A DNA stretch of 64,000 nucleotides. Origin: a virus. Made by a program: the position numbers and the translations under genes. Each line of letters begins with the position of its first letter. Positions within the stretch are counted from its first letter, which is position 1. Location of the stretch: positions 1 to 64,000 of the IMG/VR virus record IMGVR_UViG_3300035126_000903; one strand, given 5' to 3'. Under the pieces are notes generated by a model. That model was given only the letters and a program-made list of their open reading frames with translations, did no database searches and had not been told where the DNA came from. This document shows positions 14,973-22,323 of the stretch, piece after piece.

Positions 14973-15575
14973 ATATTCTTTTTTCAATCTATGACATCTA
15001 TTATAGTTTCCACCTTTGGGAGTTAATCCAACAAAAATCAAAGATTGTCTGAAATTCCATTTATTAATCAACAATGATTCTAACAAAGTTTCATCGGTAA
15101 CTTTCATTTTTCTTTCTTTTTTATTTCTACCTCTCCATGTAGAAGTAATTGAATGGCAGTTAGGACATAACATTTCTAAATTATCTCTATTGTTGTTAAA
15201 GTGATTACCATCTTTATGCTCTAATTCTAAAACTAAAGTGGTGTTTAACCACTCACTCAATCCACATTTATTACATTTTTCTTCCTGTTCATAAAGTATT
15301 CTAAACCTGAGAGATTGAAAACTAAGTTCAGAGTATTCTGATTGTAATATTTGGTTTTTATGATTTTCTTTTCTTATATTTCCAATCTTAATCCAAAAAC
15401 TACTAGGTCTATTGGAGTTTGATTTTTTAACTTTTTCAGAGTTTTTTGCAGATTTAGATTTTTTTAACTTATCAGATTCTGTCCAATTTCTACTATTTCT
15501 GCAAGATAACGAGCAATAATTAACTAAACCTCTAGATGGTTCAAATTCATTTCCACATTTTTTACATTTTTTCAT
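14958..15575 (-). CDS. HNH homing endonuclease
   Basis: 205 residues. N-terminal zinc finger CKKCGNEF...CSLSC, then a zinc-bound HNH core CNKCG...LELEHKDGNHFNN...NLEMLCPNCHS. The gene ends inside tRNA-Lys, so its insertion rebuilt the tRNA 5' half. HNH enzymes of this kind nick or cut a target site to spread their own gene, and a tRNA target is plausible here. Confidence 0.9.
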   Translation of the reverse strand: MKKCKKCGNEFEPSRGLVNYCSLSCRNSRNWTESDKLKKSKSAKNSEKVKKSNSNRPSSFWIKIGNIRKENHKNQILQSEYSELSFQSLRFRILYEQEEKCNKCGLSEWLNTTLVLELEHKDGNHFNNNRDNLEMLCPNCHSITSTWRGRNKKERKMKVTDETLLESLLINKWNFRQSLIFVGLTPKGGNYNRCHRLKKEYDLVA

Positions 15576-15637
15576 AATTTCCCATTTTATGTAAATATTA
15601 AGTTGAACTCAGAAACATTAAAAAATTAAAAAATAAA

Positions 15638-15660
15638 TTAACCAATTGAGCTACGAGGTC
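15638..15660 (-). repeat. orphan 5' fragment of tRNA-Lys
   Basis: GACCTCGTAGCTCAATTGG on the minus strand, close to the 5' end of tRNA-Lys (14972) with a few changes, then unrelated AT-rich DNA. It is the displaced original 5' end upstream of the HNH gene. Confidence 0.8.
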
Positions 15661-15665
15661 TTTTG

Positions 15666-15738
15666 TACTCCCGACAGGATTTGAACCTGTAACCTCGATG
15701 GTATAAGCATCTTGCGCTAACCGTTGCGCCACGAGAGC
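15666..15738 (-). tRNA. tRNA-Ile(UAU)
   Basis: Anticodon loop CTTATAC on a GATG/CATC stem; acceptor GCTCTCG/CGGGAGT. Confidence 0.88.
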
Positions 15739-15746
15739 ATAATGTG

Positions 15747-15832
15747 AGGAAGGAGTGAGATTCGAACTCACGGAGCTTTTACACCCTTCAGTTTTCAAGA
15801 CTGATGCAATAGACCCACTCTGCCATCCTTCC
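15747..15832 (-). tRNA. tRNA-Ser(UGA)
   Basis: Type II: anticodon arm TCAGT-CTTGAAA-ACTGA; acceptor GGAAGGA/TCCTTCC. Confidence 0.93.
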
Positions 15833-15842
15833 ATTACACCGT

Positions 15843-15938
15843 TCGTTGGTACTTCGCCGTTATCTGCAGATTCGGTGTTTTCCCCGTTCTTGTTTTATTT
15901 AAGTGTACTACCCTACTCGGTGCTTGTAGCCAACACTG
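15843..15938 (-). ncRNA. structured region, possible tRNA-like RNA
   Basis: No ORF. GTTGG near 15932 can pair with CCAAC near 15850 as a closing stem, with several short GC pairings inside. Position between two RNA genes suggests another divergent tRNA-like RNA; weak. Confidence 0.25.
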
Positions 15939-15940
15939 TG

Positions 15941-16036
15941 TAGTCAGGACAGGATTCGAACCTGTAATTAGGATTATTTAATCGGGCTCCATACCGTACC
16001 TACCTTTCGATGCGTCTACCATTTCGCCACCTGACT
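15941..16036 (-). ncRNA. tRNA-like RNA, AGTCAGG family, member 5
   Basis: Scaffold intact. ATCG/CGAT in the anticodon-stem position encloses 23 nt instead of 7. Confidence 0.6.
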
Positions 16037-16241
16037 ATTTCGGGACGGGAGTAAGCCGCTCCCATTTGTCCCTACTGAATTATAGTTGGTTTGTTGTTAT
16101 AAAGAACTCAAACCCATCTATCAAAAAAAAACTTCTACCTTCGTCTAGTGAACCTGTATCCTGCCGTTCCCTAATCAATCGATTGTTACTTTTACGTCTC
16201 AACAATCCACGTCCACGGCGGACAAGAAAAAAAGACGGCTT
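16037..16241 (-). ncRNA. structured non-coding stretch
   Basis: No ORF. Minus-strand GGGAC-AAAT-GGGAG-CGGCTTA-CTCCC-GTCCC is a strong nested hairpin (16038-16075). GCCGT...ACGGC encloses GTCC-GCCGT-GGAC and GATTGTT...AACAATC, an arrangement like a tRNA lacking its T-arm. Confidence 0.35.
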
Positions 16242-16343
16242 GTTGACTAATATGGATTCGAACCATAATCCCCCGCCCCAGATTTCAGCCTCAGATATTT
16301 ACCTACTTTCAAGGGGCAGTGTGCTCCATTACACCATAGCCAA
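16242..16343 (-). ncRNA. tRNA-Gln-like RNA with 33-nt anticodon loop
   Basis: Acceptor TTGGCTA/TAGTCAA, D-arm GTG-TAATGGAG-CAC as in Bacteroidota tRNA-Gln, T-arm TATGG-TTCGAAT-CCATA. Perfect 5 bp anticodon stem GCCCC/GGGGC closes a 33-nt loop that begins TTGAAAG. It could be an intron-containing or expanded-loop tRNA. Confidence 0.55.
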
Positions 16344-16392
16344 TCGAGAGTTTCGAACCTCTCAGTCTTAGGTTAATTACTCCTAAGATTTG
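16344..16392 (-). ncRNA. half tRNA (anticodon-like hairpin plus T-arm)
   Basis: TCTTAGG-N9-CCTAAGA hairpin followed by GAGAG-GTTCGAAA-CTCTC. No acceptor 5' strand or D-arm. Sits between two tRNA-like RNAs. Confidence 0.4.
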
Positions 16393-16492
16393 TAGTCAGG
16401 ACAGGATTCGAACCTGTATGTGGTAATCCTTTCAGATATTTCTCACTTACGTTTTTGCCGTATTAGCGTCTAACCAATTCCGCCACCTGACT
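16393..16492 (-). ncRNA. tRNA-like RNA, AGTCAGG family, member 6
   Basis: Scaffold intact. The 100-nt body is the same as that of the RNA at 37100-37199. TAAT/ATTA in the anticodon-stem position encloses about 36 nt; TACG-GCAAAAA-CGTA is an alternative arm. Confidence 0.6.
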
Positions 16493-16507
16493 GATTAAAA
16501 AAAAAAA

Positions 16508-16590
16508 GAAACAGAGGTCATCCAGTATACAGTGTGCGCCTCACCTGATGCATCAAGGGACTGTGCGTTTGCGTTTTACTTGTTTCTTTG
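16508..16590 (-). ncRNA. tRNA-sized structured RNA
   Basis: AAAGAAAC/GTTTCTTT closes about 80 nt containing ACAGT...ACTGT and CCTTGATG-CATCAGG. GC-rich inside, followed by a T-run, so it could also be a terminator. Confidence 0.35.
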
Positions 16591-16591
16591 G

Positions 16592-16705
16592 TAGTCAGGA
16601 CAGGATTCGAACCTGTATGAAATCATCTTTGGGTACATAAATGTATTTCTACATTCAAGCTGACTTCTCACTTTGTTAGCGTCTAACCAATTCCGCCACC
16701 TGACT
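16592..16705 (-). ncRNA. tRNA-like RNA, AGTCAGG family, member 7
   Basis: Scaffold intact. Middle holds a perfect AATGTA-GAAA-TACATT hairpin with a GAAA tetraloop. Confidence 0.6.
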
Positions 16706-16717
16706 ATTTTTTTATGT

Positions 16718-16796
16718 TGTCCCCCAAGGATTCGAACCTCGATAAGCAGAATCAAAGTCTGCTGTCCTGCCGTTAGACGAGGGGACAATGGCTTTT
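16718..16796 (-). tRNA. tRNA-Gln(UUG)
   Basis: Anticodon arm GCAGA-CTTTGAT-TCTGC; acceptor GTCCCCT/GGGGGAC. First tRNA after the array promoter. Confidence 0.92.
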
Positions 16797-16849
16797 CCAA
16801 TATGTCAAAGAACGATGGTTTTTTAATGAGAACCAACTCAAGAACAAAA

Positions 16850-16881
16850 CAAATATACTAAACAATTTTCAATTTTCCAAA
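16850..16881 (-). promoter_or_regulatory. main promoter of the tRNA array
   Basis: TTTG, 20 nt, TATATTTG on the minus strand, an exact match to the Bacteroidota consensus, 54 nt before tRNA-Gln. Confidence 0.8.
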
Positions 16882-16905
16882 TTTTTAATATTATCTTTTT
16901 GTTAA

Positions 16906-16945
16906 GAAAAAAAAAGCCCGAATTTTATTGTTCGGGCTTGCTCTT
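16906..16945 (-). terminator. intrinsic terminator upstream of the tRNA array
   Basis: AAGCCCGAA-N8-TTCGGGCTT followed on the minus strand by TTTTTTTTC; flanked by A/T runs on both sides so it could work in both directions. Confidence 0.85.
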
Positions 16946-16960
16946 TTAGATTTGTATTTG

Positions 16961-17053
16961 TTATATACACATCCACGGCACAACCCTACCGCCAATATAG
17001 TTTACTGGTGTAAACCATATTTTATCTGATTGGAGTTGATTGTTTGAATGCAT
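16961..17053 (-). CDS. small hypothetical protein
   Basis: 30 residues, MHSNNQLQSDKIWFTP to VPWMCI, between the terminator and a tRNA-like RNA. Unrecognised. Confidence 0.4.
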   Translation of the reverse strand: MHSNNQLQSDKIWFTPVNYIGGRVVPWMCI

Positions 17054-17121
17054 AGTATTTATGTTTTTATTCTTACAATAAGTATATAAAAAAATTTTAA
17101 AAATATGATAATGGTTTTTAG

Positions 17122-17207
17122 TAGTCAGTACAGGATTCGAACCTGCAATTTGCAACCTTAATGATGGTAAAGGATTCGGCTAGCCATGCCTCATTACACT
17201 ACTGACT
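17122..17207 (-). ncRNA. tRNA-like RNA, AGTCAGT variant, member 8
   Basis: Acceptor AGTCAGT/ACTGACT and T-arm intact. D-arm is of the GTGTAATG type as in tRNA-Gln. CCTT/AAGG encloses TACCATCATT. Carries GGCTAGCC before the anticodon region. Confidence 0.55.
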
Positions 17208-17224
17208 ATATTATTAGATTTAAT

Positions 17225-17404
17225 TTAATTACTATTTTCTTTTTTACGTTTTTGTTCTCGCTCCCAAAGTAAGTTTCCCACAATCACACCACATCCAATT
17301 GATGAAACGATTCGTAATACCATATTTGGTGCAAGTATTGAATAGGTTAATAATGCTGCTGATAGTAGCCACCATAAAGGGAATGGTTTAAAAAAGTTTT
17401 TCAT
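17225..17404 (-). CDS. small membrane protein
   Basis: 59 residues with two hydrophobic helices and a basic tail (WEREQKRKKENSN). The frame is open further upstream (MYLFMMWM at about 17455), so the start is uncertain. Confidence 0.55.
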   Translation of the reverse strand: MKNFFKPFPLWWLLSAALLTYSILAPNMVLRIVSSIGCGVIVGNLLWEREQKRKKENSN

Positions 17405-17484
17405 ATTATTGTTTTTTAATTTGTTTGTTTATCATCCACATCATAAATAAATACATTGCGAATACTATAAGTACAACTAACGCG

Positions 17485-17835
17485 TTATAGGCCTAATCTT
17501 TTTAAATAAGCGGGACCATATACATCATAGGTACATCCTTCAACAACATTACCACGCGGAATAGGAGCGGGAGCACGCCACGATGCAGCTTTCATCAAAT
17601 CCGCCCTACGATATGGTTTACCATTTAGTTCACCATCCTTTCGGGCGATAAATCCCCATACACTACCATTCACATCAATTTTGTAAAACTTAGAACCCTT
17701 TGTTAATTTGATTACAGGCTCATTTAAGGATTGAAACCTTTCTTTATAATATCCCTTTAATTGTCCAGTCAAAATTTCCATAAAATCTTCAATAGTTTGA
17801 CATGGGGGGGATGTTAATTGCGTAACTGATGTCAT
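17485..17835 (-). CDS. hypothetical protein
   Basis: 116 residues. Beta-rich middle (KFYKIDVNGSVWGFIARKDG) followed by a proline-rich segment APAPIPRGN. I recall similar proteins from large phages; function unknown. Confidence 0.7.
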   Translation of the reverse strand: MTSVTQLTSPPCQTIEDFMEILTGQLKGYYKERFQSLNEPVIKLTKGSKFYKIDVNGSVWGFIARKDGELNGKPYRRADLMKAASWRAPAPIPRGNVVEGCTYDVYGPAYLKRLGL

Positions 17836-17847
17836 ATTTTTTTAGGA

Positions 17848-18231
17848 TTATTTGTTATACATTTTAACCATATTAACACTCACTTTATAAGTCTTACCAC
17901 CACGAGTAACCAATACAGGTGATTTGGTAGATTTAGGTTTCCAACCCGAAATCACATACTCATTACCCTGTAAGATGATTGTTTGACCAAGATTAAAGCC
18001 TGGTAATTGATATTTACCATAAGTATTAAAAGCGGATGCCTCTTTAGTCATAACCACCCCATTAGAAGCTTTAACAGCAGCTTGAACCTTATAAGTTACA
18101 TTGTTTGAGGTAAAGGTAGCATTACCAACGGAAAGCTGAATACCATATTTGGATGATACGGCGCTTAGGGCTGCGTTAATATCATCACGAAGATTCTTAA
18201 CGGCGGCCCTGTCAAAAGATGTAATTTTCAT
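17848..18231 (-). CDS. hypothetical phage protein
   Basis: 127 residues, MKITSFDRAAVKNLRDDI then beta-rich. The N-terminal helix followed by GIQLSVGNATFTSN is a pattern common in uncharacterised large-phage proteins. Promoter at 18257. Confidence 0.72.
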   Translation of the reverse strand: MKITSFDRAAVKNLRDDINAALSAVSSKYGIQLSVGNATFTSNNVTYKVQAAVKASNGVVMTKEASAFNTYGKYQLPGFNLGQTIILQGNEYVISGWKPKSTKSPVLVTRGGKTYKVSVNMVKMYNK

Positions 18232-18256
18232 AGTGTTTGTTTTTTTAACTTACATA

Positions 18257-18288
18257 GTAAAGATAAGGAAGAAATAGCAAATATCCAA
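18257..18288 (-). promoter_or_regulatory. promoter, Bacteroidota type
   Basis: TTGGATATTTGC, then TATCTTTAC, 25-55 nt before the gene at 17848. Confidence 0.7.
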
Positions 18289-18338
18289 GCTTTTTATGTT
18301 AAATTATCGTTAAATTTATCCACATTTTGGGTTAAAAC

Positions 18339-18356
18339 TGTCCAATAAATTGGACA
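18339..18356 (-). terminator. TGTCCAAT/ATTGGACA hairpin
   Basis: Palindrome at the left edge of the cassette region. It probably ends transcription of the cassette string. Confidence 0.55.
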
Positions 18357-18432
18357 CTTATTCAATATTTCATTTCATTTTGGTTAGGGTTTAACATTTT
18401 GGTGGTGTCAACGAAATGGTATAAAGGCTGAC

Positions 18433-18462
18433 GATGAGTTCATAAATAAGGTAGTTAGTAGC
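18433..18462 (-). repeat. cassette-end repeat, class 3
   Basis: Plus-strand GGCTGACG...GTTAGTAGC. The GTTAGTAGC at 18454-18462 matches the core inside the next gene at 18676-18684. Confidence 0.55.
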
Positions 18463-18464
18463 AA

Positions 18465-18737
18465 TTATTTTTTGCTACTGTTACACCAACAATGACCAGC
18501 GTGTGTTAAAGCAATTCCATCTCTAACATTACAGCTAATATATGTATGTCCTTTATATTCAAATTCGTTTAATTCTGTCACCCGTGTAAATATTCCGCTT
18601 TCAGTTCTTACTTCACCACCTTTTGATGTAGGTTTAGCTGTAATGTTTTCGTCTTCGCAACCGCAAAAAACAACAGCTACTAACAGCAAATAAGCAAAAG
18701 CAAAGGTGCGGTGGTAAATTGATGTTCTCGTTTTCAT
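18465..18737 (-). CDS. cassette gene: small lipoprotein
   Basis: 90 residues. Signal peptide with lipobox VFCGC (Cys near 28), then a short Cys/His-containing domain ending HAGHCWCNSSKK. The cassette core GTTAGTAGC (18676-18684) lies inside the signal peptide coding region, so the start and first half of the signal peptide come from the flanking site. Here the core is read in a different phase from most cassette genes. Confidence 0.7.
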   Translation of the reverse strand: MKTRTSIYHRTFAFAYLLLVAVVFCGCEDENITAKPTSKGGEVRTESGIFTRVTELNEFEYKGHTYISCNVRDGIALTHAGHCWCNSSKK

Positions 18738-18803
18738 ATTATGTTCTGTTTTTAAGTTAAAGTTTTCGTTTCTAAATCTTTGCCTTAGCTTATCTGCGAA
18801 CCG

Positions 18804-19001
18804 TTAGCGGAAATACCTTTTGTGCATCTCAACGCATCCACAGTTAATACAAGCGTGTAATTCCTGTTCAATCTCATCTTCACTCACAGAACTTGTAAGA
18901 TTAGGAGAATTACACTCATTACATACCCATTCAAAATCTCGTTTAGGTACGCCTGTGCGATATATGTCTTTTGGGTCGTGTTGATGGTCAGGTAGTTTCA
19001 T
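18804..19001 (-). CDS. cassette gene: zinc-ribbon-like protein
   Basis: 65 residues with paired cysteines (WVCNECNSP and ACINCGCVE), a likely zinc ribbon. A degenerate cassette core may be the GTGAGTGAA reading VSE. Promoterless, within the cassette string. Confidence 0.65.
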   Translation of the reverse strand: MKLPDHQHDPKDIYRTGVPKRDFEWVCNECNSPNLTSSVSEDEIEQELHACINCGCVEMHKRYFR

Positions 19002-19021
19002 AGGTTTGGGTATTTTATGTC

Positions 19022-19100
19022 AGGTTATAGGCTGACGCTGGGGGGCTTTTGGTAAGAGCAGAGGCTGACGATTTGTTCACGAATGAGCGAGTTATCGGCA
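19022..19100 (-). repeat. cassette-end repeat, class 3
   Basis: Plus strand GTTATAGGCTGACGCTGGGG...GCGAGTTATCGGCAA. Copies recur after the genes at 19884, 20520, 20850, 21156 and 21541. Confidence 0.6.
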
Positions 19101-19101
19101 A

Positions 19102-19344
19102 TTATGTGGCTTTCGGGTGTTCCCATTTTTCACGTCCGCATTTACATTTTGTGGCTGATGAAGTTTTATTGTCCGCTTCAAAAAAGTCACATAACAGTCC
19201 GCTTCGCCCACTAACATCGGCTTGTAGCAATTCTTGGTTCAGTTCTTCGAGTAACTCTTGGAAATTAGTTTCTCCTGTTAATTGAAAGTTTATGCCACAT
19301 TCAAATGCTCGTTTCATTTCATTGTATGAGTAATACATTTTCAT
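19102..19344 (-). CDS. cassette fusion gene (leader + Cys-rich tail)
   Basis: 80 residues from MKMYYSYNEMKRAFE at 19344. The first 46 residues (to QADVSG) come from the upstream site region. The core GTTAGTGGG (19207-19215) reads Val-Ser-Gly in frame. The tail carries KCKCGREKWEH, a possible metal site. Confidence 0.6.
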   Translation of the reverse strand: MKMYYSYNEMKRAFECGINFQLTGETNFQELLEELNQELLQADVSGRSGLLCDFFEADNKTSSATKCKCGREKWEHPKAT

Positions 19345-19376
19345 CTTCGTATCAAATTTAGTTGTTAATAATTCGC

Positions 19377-19577
19377 TTAAACGTAGGTTCGTGTTTCCGA
19401 ATCCCAAATCTCAGTCCATTTGAAATACTTCCAGCTATCCCTCCATCTAAGTTTAAACTTTTCTATGATTTTTGCTTCAAAACTTCTTGCCTCTTCCAAG
19501 GTGTCAAAGTCCTCCTGAAAATCATTCATCCTATCGGGATAATAGCAATCACCTGCAAATACTAAGAATCGTTTCAT
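19377..19577 (-). CDS. hypothetical protein, DFDTLEEA family
   Basis: 66 residues. MKRFLVFAGDCYYPDRMNDF then DFDTLEEARSFEAKI, a small beta-alpha protein also seen at 53493 (DFDTLEEAEDFARRA). Function unknown. Confidence 0.65.
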   Translation of the reverse strand: MKRFLVFAGDCYYPDRMNDFQEDFDTLEEARSFEAKIIEKFKLRWRDSWKYFKWTEIWDSETRTYV

Positions 19578-19828
19578 TATTGAGTGTTATTTGTGTTTGT
19601 ATCCAACAGGCGATTTTTTTCTGCATTTAACCAGTCTTTAGCCGACATACCGCTATTGGCAAAATTTTTTGAATTAAGCATATCCAATGCTATTTCAATT
19701 GCGTGTAATTGATACTTTTTATCAGCAATCAATCCATCTAAATACTCATAAAAAGCCATTTGAGCCTCATACTCTGCTTCTGCTTGTGCAGCGCATCCTG
19801 CTTCGTATTCCCATTGTTCTTGTGTCAT
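19577..19828 (-). CDS. hypothetical protein, acidic helical
   Basis: 83 residues, N-terminus rich in A, E and Q (EYEAGCAAQAEAEYEAQMAF), predicted helical. The segment NFANSGMS may be a mutated cassette core. Overlaps the next start by a few bases. Confidence 0.6.
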   Translation of the reverse strand: MTQEQWEYEAGCAAQAEAEYEAQMAFYEYLDGLIADKKYQLHAIEIALDMLNSKNFANSGMSAKDWLNAEKNRLLDTNTNNTQ

Positions 19829-19850
19829 TTTATTTAGGTTTTAAGGTTTG

Positions 19851-19881
19851 GTTGGGTTCACGAATGAGCGAGTTAGGGGCA
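19851..19881 (-). repeat. cassette-end repeat, class 3 (short)
   Basis: Plus strand TTCACGAATGAGCGAGTTAGGGG, directly after the exonuclease gene stop. Confidence 0.5.
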
Positions 19882-19883
19882 AC

Positions 19884-20459
<576 letters not shown>

Positions 20460-20474
20460 TTAAGGTTTGGTTGG

Positions 20475-20519
20475 TCAGTTTATAGGCTGACGATTTGTTC
20501 ACGAATGAGCGAGTTATAG
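20475..20519 (-). repeat. cassette-end repeat, class 3
   Basis: Plus strand GTCAGTTTATAGGCTGAC...GCGAGTTATAG, after the gene at 20520. Confidence 0.55.
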
Positions 20520-20732
20520 TTAATTTAAAAGACTATCAATATCAGCCGTTGGTAGTGGCTTCAAATCGTAACTTTCATTTCTAATTCCGCTTGCTTCCAA
20601 TCTATATAAGTTTCCGTCTTTGTCTTTCAATACTTTACCATCGTGTTCCCATTGGCAACCTTGAAAAACTATCGCTAACAACAAGACGGTAAAAGCAAGG
20701 GTTAATCGGTTAATTGAAAATTTCTGTTTCAT
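20520..20732 (-). CDS. cassette gene: small lipoprotein
   Basis: 70 residues. Signal peptide with lipobox VFQGC, then a short domain KVLKDKDGNLYRLE. The core CGCTAAC on the plus strand (20673-20679) lies inside the signal-peptide coding part (Leu-Leu-Ala), as in the lipoprotein at 18465. Confidence 0.7.
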   Translation of the reverse strand: MKQKFSINRLTLAFTVLLLAIVFQGCQWEHDGKVLKDKDGNLYRLEASGIRNESYDLKPLPTADIDSLLN

Positions 20733-20804
20733 GTGTATAGTTTTTAATTGTTTTCTTTATATGTTTTTTAAATGTGTATAGGTTTTGGGTAATTTGTGAC
20801 AGGT

Positions 20805-20860
20805 TATAGGCTGACGATTTGTTGTAGGAAAACTTCACAAATAAGCGAGTTATGTGCCAT
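20805..20860 (-). repeat. cassette-end repeat, class 3
   Basis: Plus strand GGTTATAGGCTGACG...ATAAGCGAGTTATGTGCCA. The end matches the core GTTATGTTGCC inside the gene to its right. Confidence 0.6.
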
Positions 20861-21062
20861 TATGCTTTATTTCTTTTCCACAGTTGGTGCAATACCAATC
20901 AGTTAGGTTTTCCATCGGGAATGGTCTGCGTTTATCACAAACGCACAACGTACCCTTCGGCAACATAACACCGTATAAAATCAATAGCTGCTTTCGCATT
21001 TCTATCAAGTCTATTTTTCCTAAGTGAAAGTTGTTCAATATTTCATCTATTTTCTTATCCAT
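20850..21062 (-). CDS. cassette fusion gene (leader + zinc-knuckle body)
   Basis: 70 residues. Leader MDKKIDEILNNFHLGKIDLI... ends LYGV, then the core GTTATGTTGCC (20959-20969) reads Val-Met-Leu in frame. The body carries CVCDKRR...WYCTNCGKE, a likely zinc site. The leader resembles that of the gene at 30343. Confidence 0.68.
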   Translation of the reverse strand: MDKKIDEILNNFHLGKIDLIEMRKQLLILYGVMLPKGTLCVCDKRRPFPMENLTDWYCTNCGKEIKHNGT

Positions 21063-21089
21063 ACGCTACTGCTTTTATACGTGGAACGT

Positions 21090-21165
21090 TATAGGCTGAC
21101 GCCGGGGGAGGTTTGGTAAGACCAGAGGCTGACGGTGGGTTCACGAATGAGCGAGTTAGTGGTAA
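21090..21165 (-). repeat. cassette-end repeat, class 3
   Basis: Plus strand GTTATAGGCTGACGCCGGGG...GCGAGTTAGTGGTAA. Confidence 0.6.
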
Positions 21166-21437
21166 TTATTATCAACCTCCCATTTATAAACCGCATTTTG
21201 ATAATCATTATATTCAGATGAACTGCACCCTCTTGGGTCACTTGTATCATAAAAATCTTCTAATTGCGGTTTAGACTTCCCTTTATAACTACCGCTAACA
21301 AGCGGTTGGCTCAATTTCTCAAGTTCAGTTACATAATCAATTAATTTGTAAAATTCATCAAGTGCCAACCCTTTTTGGTAGAAGTCAAGCTTGACGCCTC
21401 TCATCTGTGCTTTTAGGTTTTCAATTTTTGGTTTCAT
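21156..21437 (-). CDS. cassette fusion gene
   Basis: 93 residues. Helical leader up to SQPLVSGS, where the core GTTAGCGGTAG (21289-21299) reads Val-Ser-Gly-Ser. The cassette ends GTTAGTGGTAA at 21155, nearly the same word. Body acidic and aromatic; unknown function. Confidence 0.65.
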   Translation of the reverse strand: MKPKIENLKAQMRGVKLDFYQKGLALDEFYKLIDYVTELEKLSQPLVSGSYKGKSKPQLEDFYDTSDPRGCSSSEYNDYQNAVYKWEVDNNYH

Positions 21438-21457
21438 GGGTTTGGGGTTTGGTTGGT

Positions 21458-21537
21458 CAGCTTATAGGCTGACGCTGGGGGAGGTTTGGTAAGAGCGGAG
21501 GCTGACGATTTGTTCACGAATGAGCGAGTTAGGCGAA
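21458..21537 (-). repeat. cassette-end repeat, class 3
   Basis: Plus strand GTCAGCTTATAGGCTGAC...GCGAGTTAGGCGAAA. Minus reading starts GCCTAAC, an exact RYYYAAC. Confidence 0.6.
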
Positions 21538-21540
21538 ACA

Positions 21541-21753
21541 CTAAAAGACAAATGGCTCACCATCTATTTTTGCCTCACCGACAGAAATAATGCAGTCGCT
21601 TAGTTCAATATTTAAAAGTGGATTAGCCATTCTTATGTCGCTTCTTGCTCCAAATCTGTATTCTAACCACTCCACAATATCTACATCATCAGGGTTGCCG
21701 TTAAATTCTTTTGGCATTTCAATTTTTACATCTTTTAAATTTAGTTTTGACAT
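21541..21753 (-). CDS. hypothetical protein
   Basis: 70 residues, MSKLNLKDVKIEMPKEF, with one alpha-beta unit. First gene at the right end of this cassette string. Unrecognised. Confidence 0.6.
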   Translation of the reverse strand: MSKLNLKDVKIEMPKEFNGNPDDVDIVEWLEYRFGARSDIRMANPLLNIELSDCIISVGEAKIDGEPFVF

Positions 21754-21754
21754 T

Positions 21755-21949
21755 TTAATTAGTTTTTATAGTTTCAAACAACCGATACCTCCCACACGAA
21801 TCGGTCAGGGTCTTGACTTGAGGCCCGAATCCGTTGGAGCGGGATAGCACATACTCGCAGGCGTTACCCTTGGCCCGCACCTCAATCACCTTCCAAGGGC
21901 GGTCGTTGGTGCAAGCGGTCAGCAGGAGCAGAAGTAGGAATGGTCTCAT
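21755..21949 (-). CDS. small lipoprotein, GC-rich gene
   Basis: 64 residues. MRPFLLLLLLTAC lipobox then VIEVRAKGNACEYVL...CGRYRLFE. GC content is visibly higher than in neighbouring genes, a sign of recent transfer. Confidence 0.65.
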   Translation of the reverse strand: MRPFLLLLLLTACTNDRPWKVIEVRAKGNACEYVLSRSNGFGPQVKTLTDSCGRYRLFETIKTN

Positions 21950-21982
21950 AACTTAATTTTTTAGTTTTTTAATTATTACATA

Positions 21983-22014
21983 GTAAAGATAGGGATAAAA
22001 CCCCATATTTCCAA
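21983..22014 (-). promoter_or_regulatory. promoter, Bacteroidota type
   Basis: TTGGAAATATG then TATCTTTAC on the minus strand, before the lipoprotein gene and hence the cassette string. Confidence 0.7.
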
Positions 22015-22041
22015 GCTTTCTGTATTAAATTTAGGTTAAAT

Positions 22042-22311
22042 TTATTCATTTTCCATATCAATCCAATCCACATCACCATCTTCCATCATATTATTATCTT
22101 CCAATAGTGTCCAATACCGCTCTTTCCACCTATCTAATTCAACACCATCTATGAGTTGAACTTGTCCCGTTTTTTTGGCAAGATATGCAATACCCCAATT
22201 AAGTATTTCTTCGGCCTGGTTTAGTAAACCATCTTCCAACATTACCAATACCCGTTTATAATTTTCGGTTATGGTATCTAATTTTTTTGGTTTTCTTCCT
22301 CGCTTTTTCAT
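22042..22311 (-). CDS. hypothetical protein with AT-hook-like start
   Basis: 89 residues. N-terminal KKRGRKPKK resembles an AT-hook, which binds the minor groove of AT-rich DNA. The rest is helical and acidic. Confidence 0.62.
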   Translation of the reverse strand: MKKRGRKPKKLDTITENYKRVLVMLEDGLLNQAEEILNWGIAYLAKKTGQVQLIDGVELDRWKERYWTLLEDNNMMEDGDVDWIDMENE

Positions 22312-22323
22312 ATGTATAAAATT

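Noticed and set aside
11378-16705. CRISPR array
   Set aside because: The repeated GTAGTCAGGACAGGATTCGAACC string recurs at uneven distances and is the T-arm/acceptor 3' half of tRNA-like RNAs, not a regular repeat-spacer array; no cas genes.
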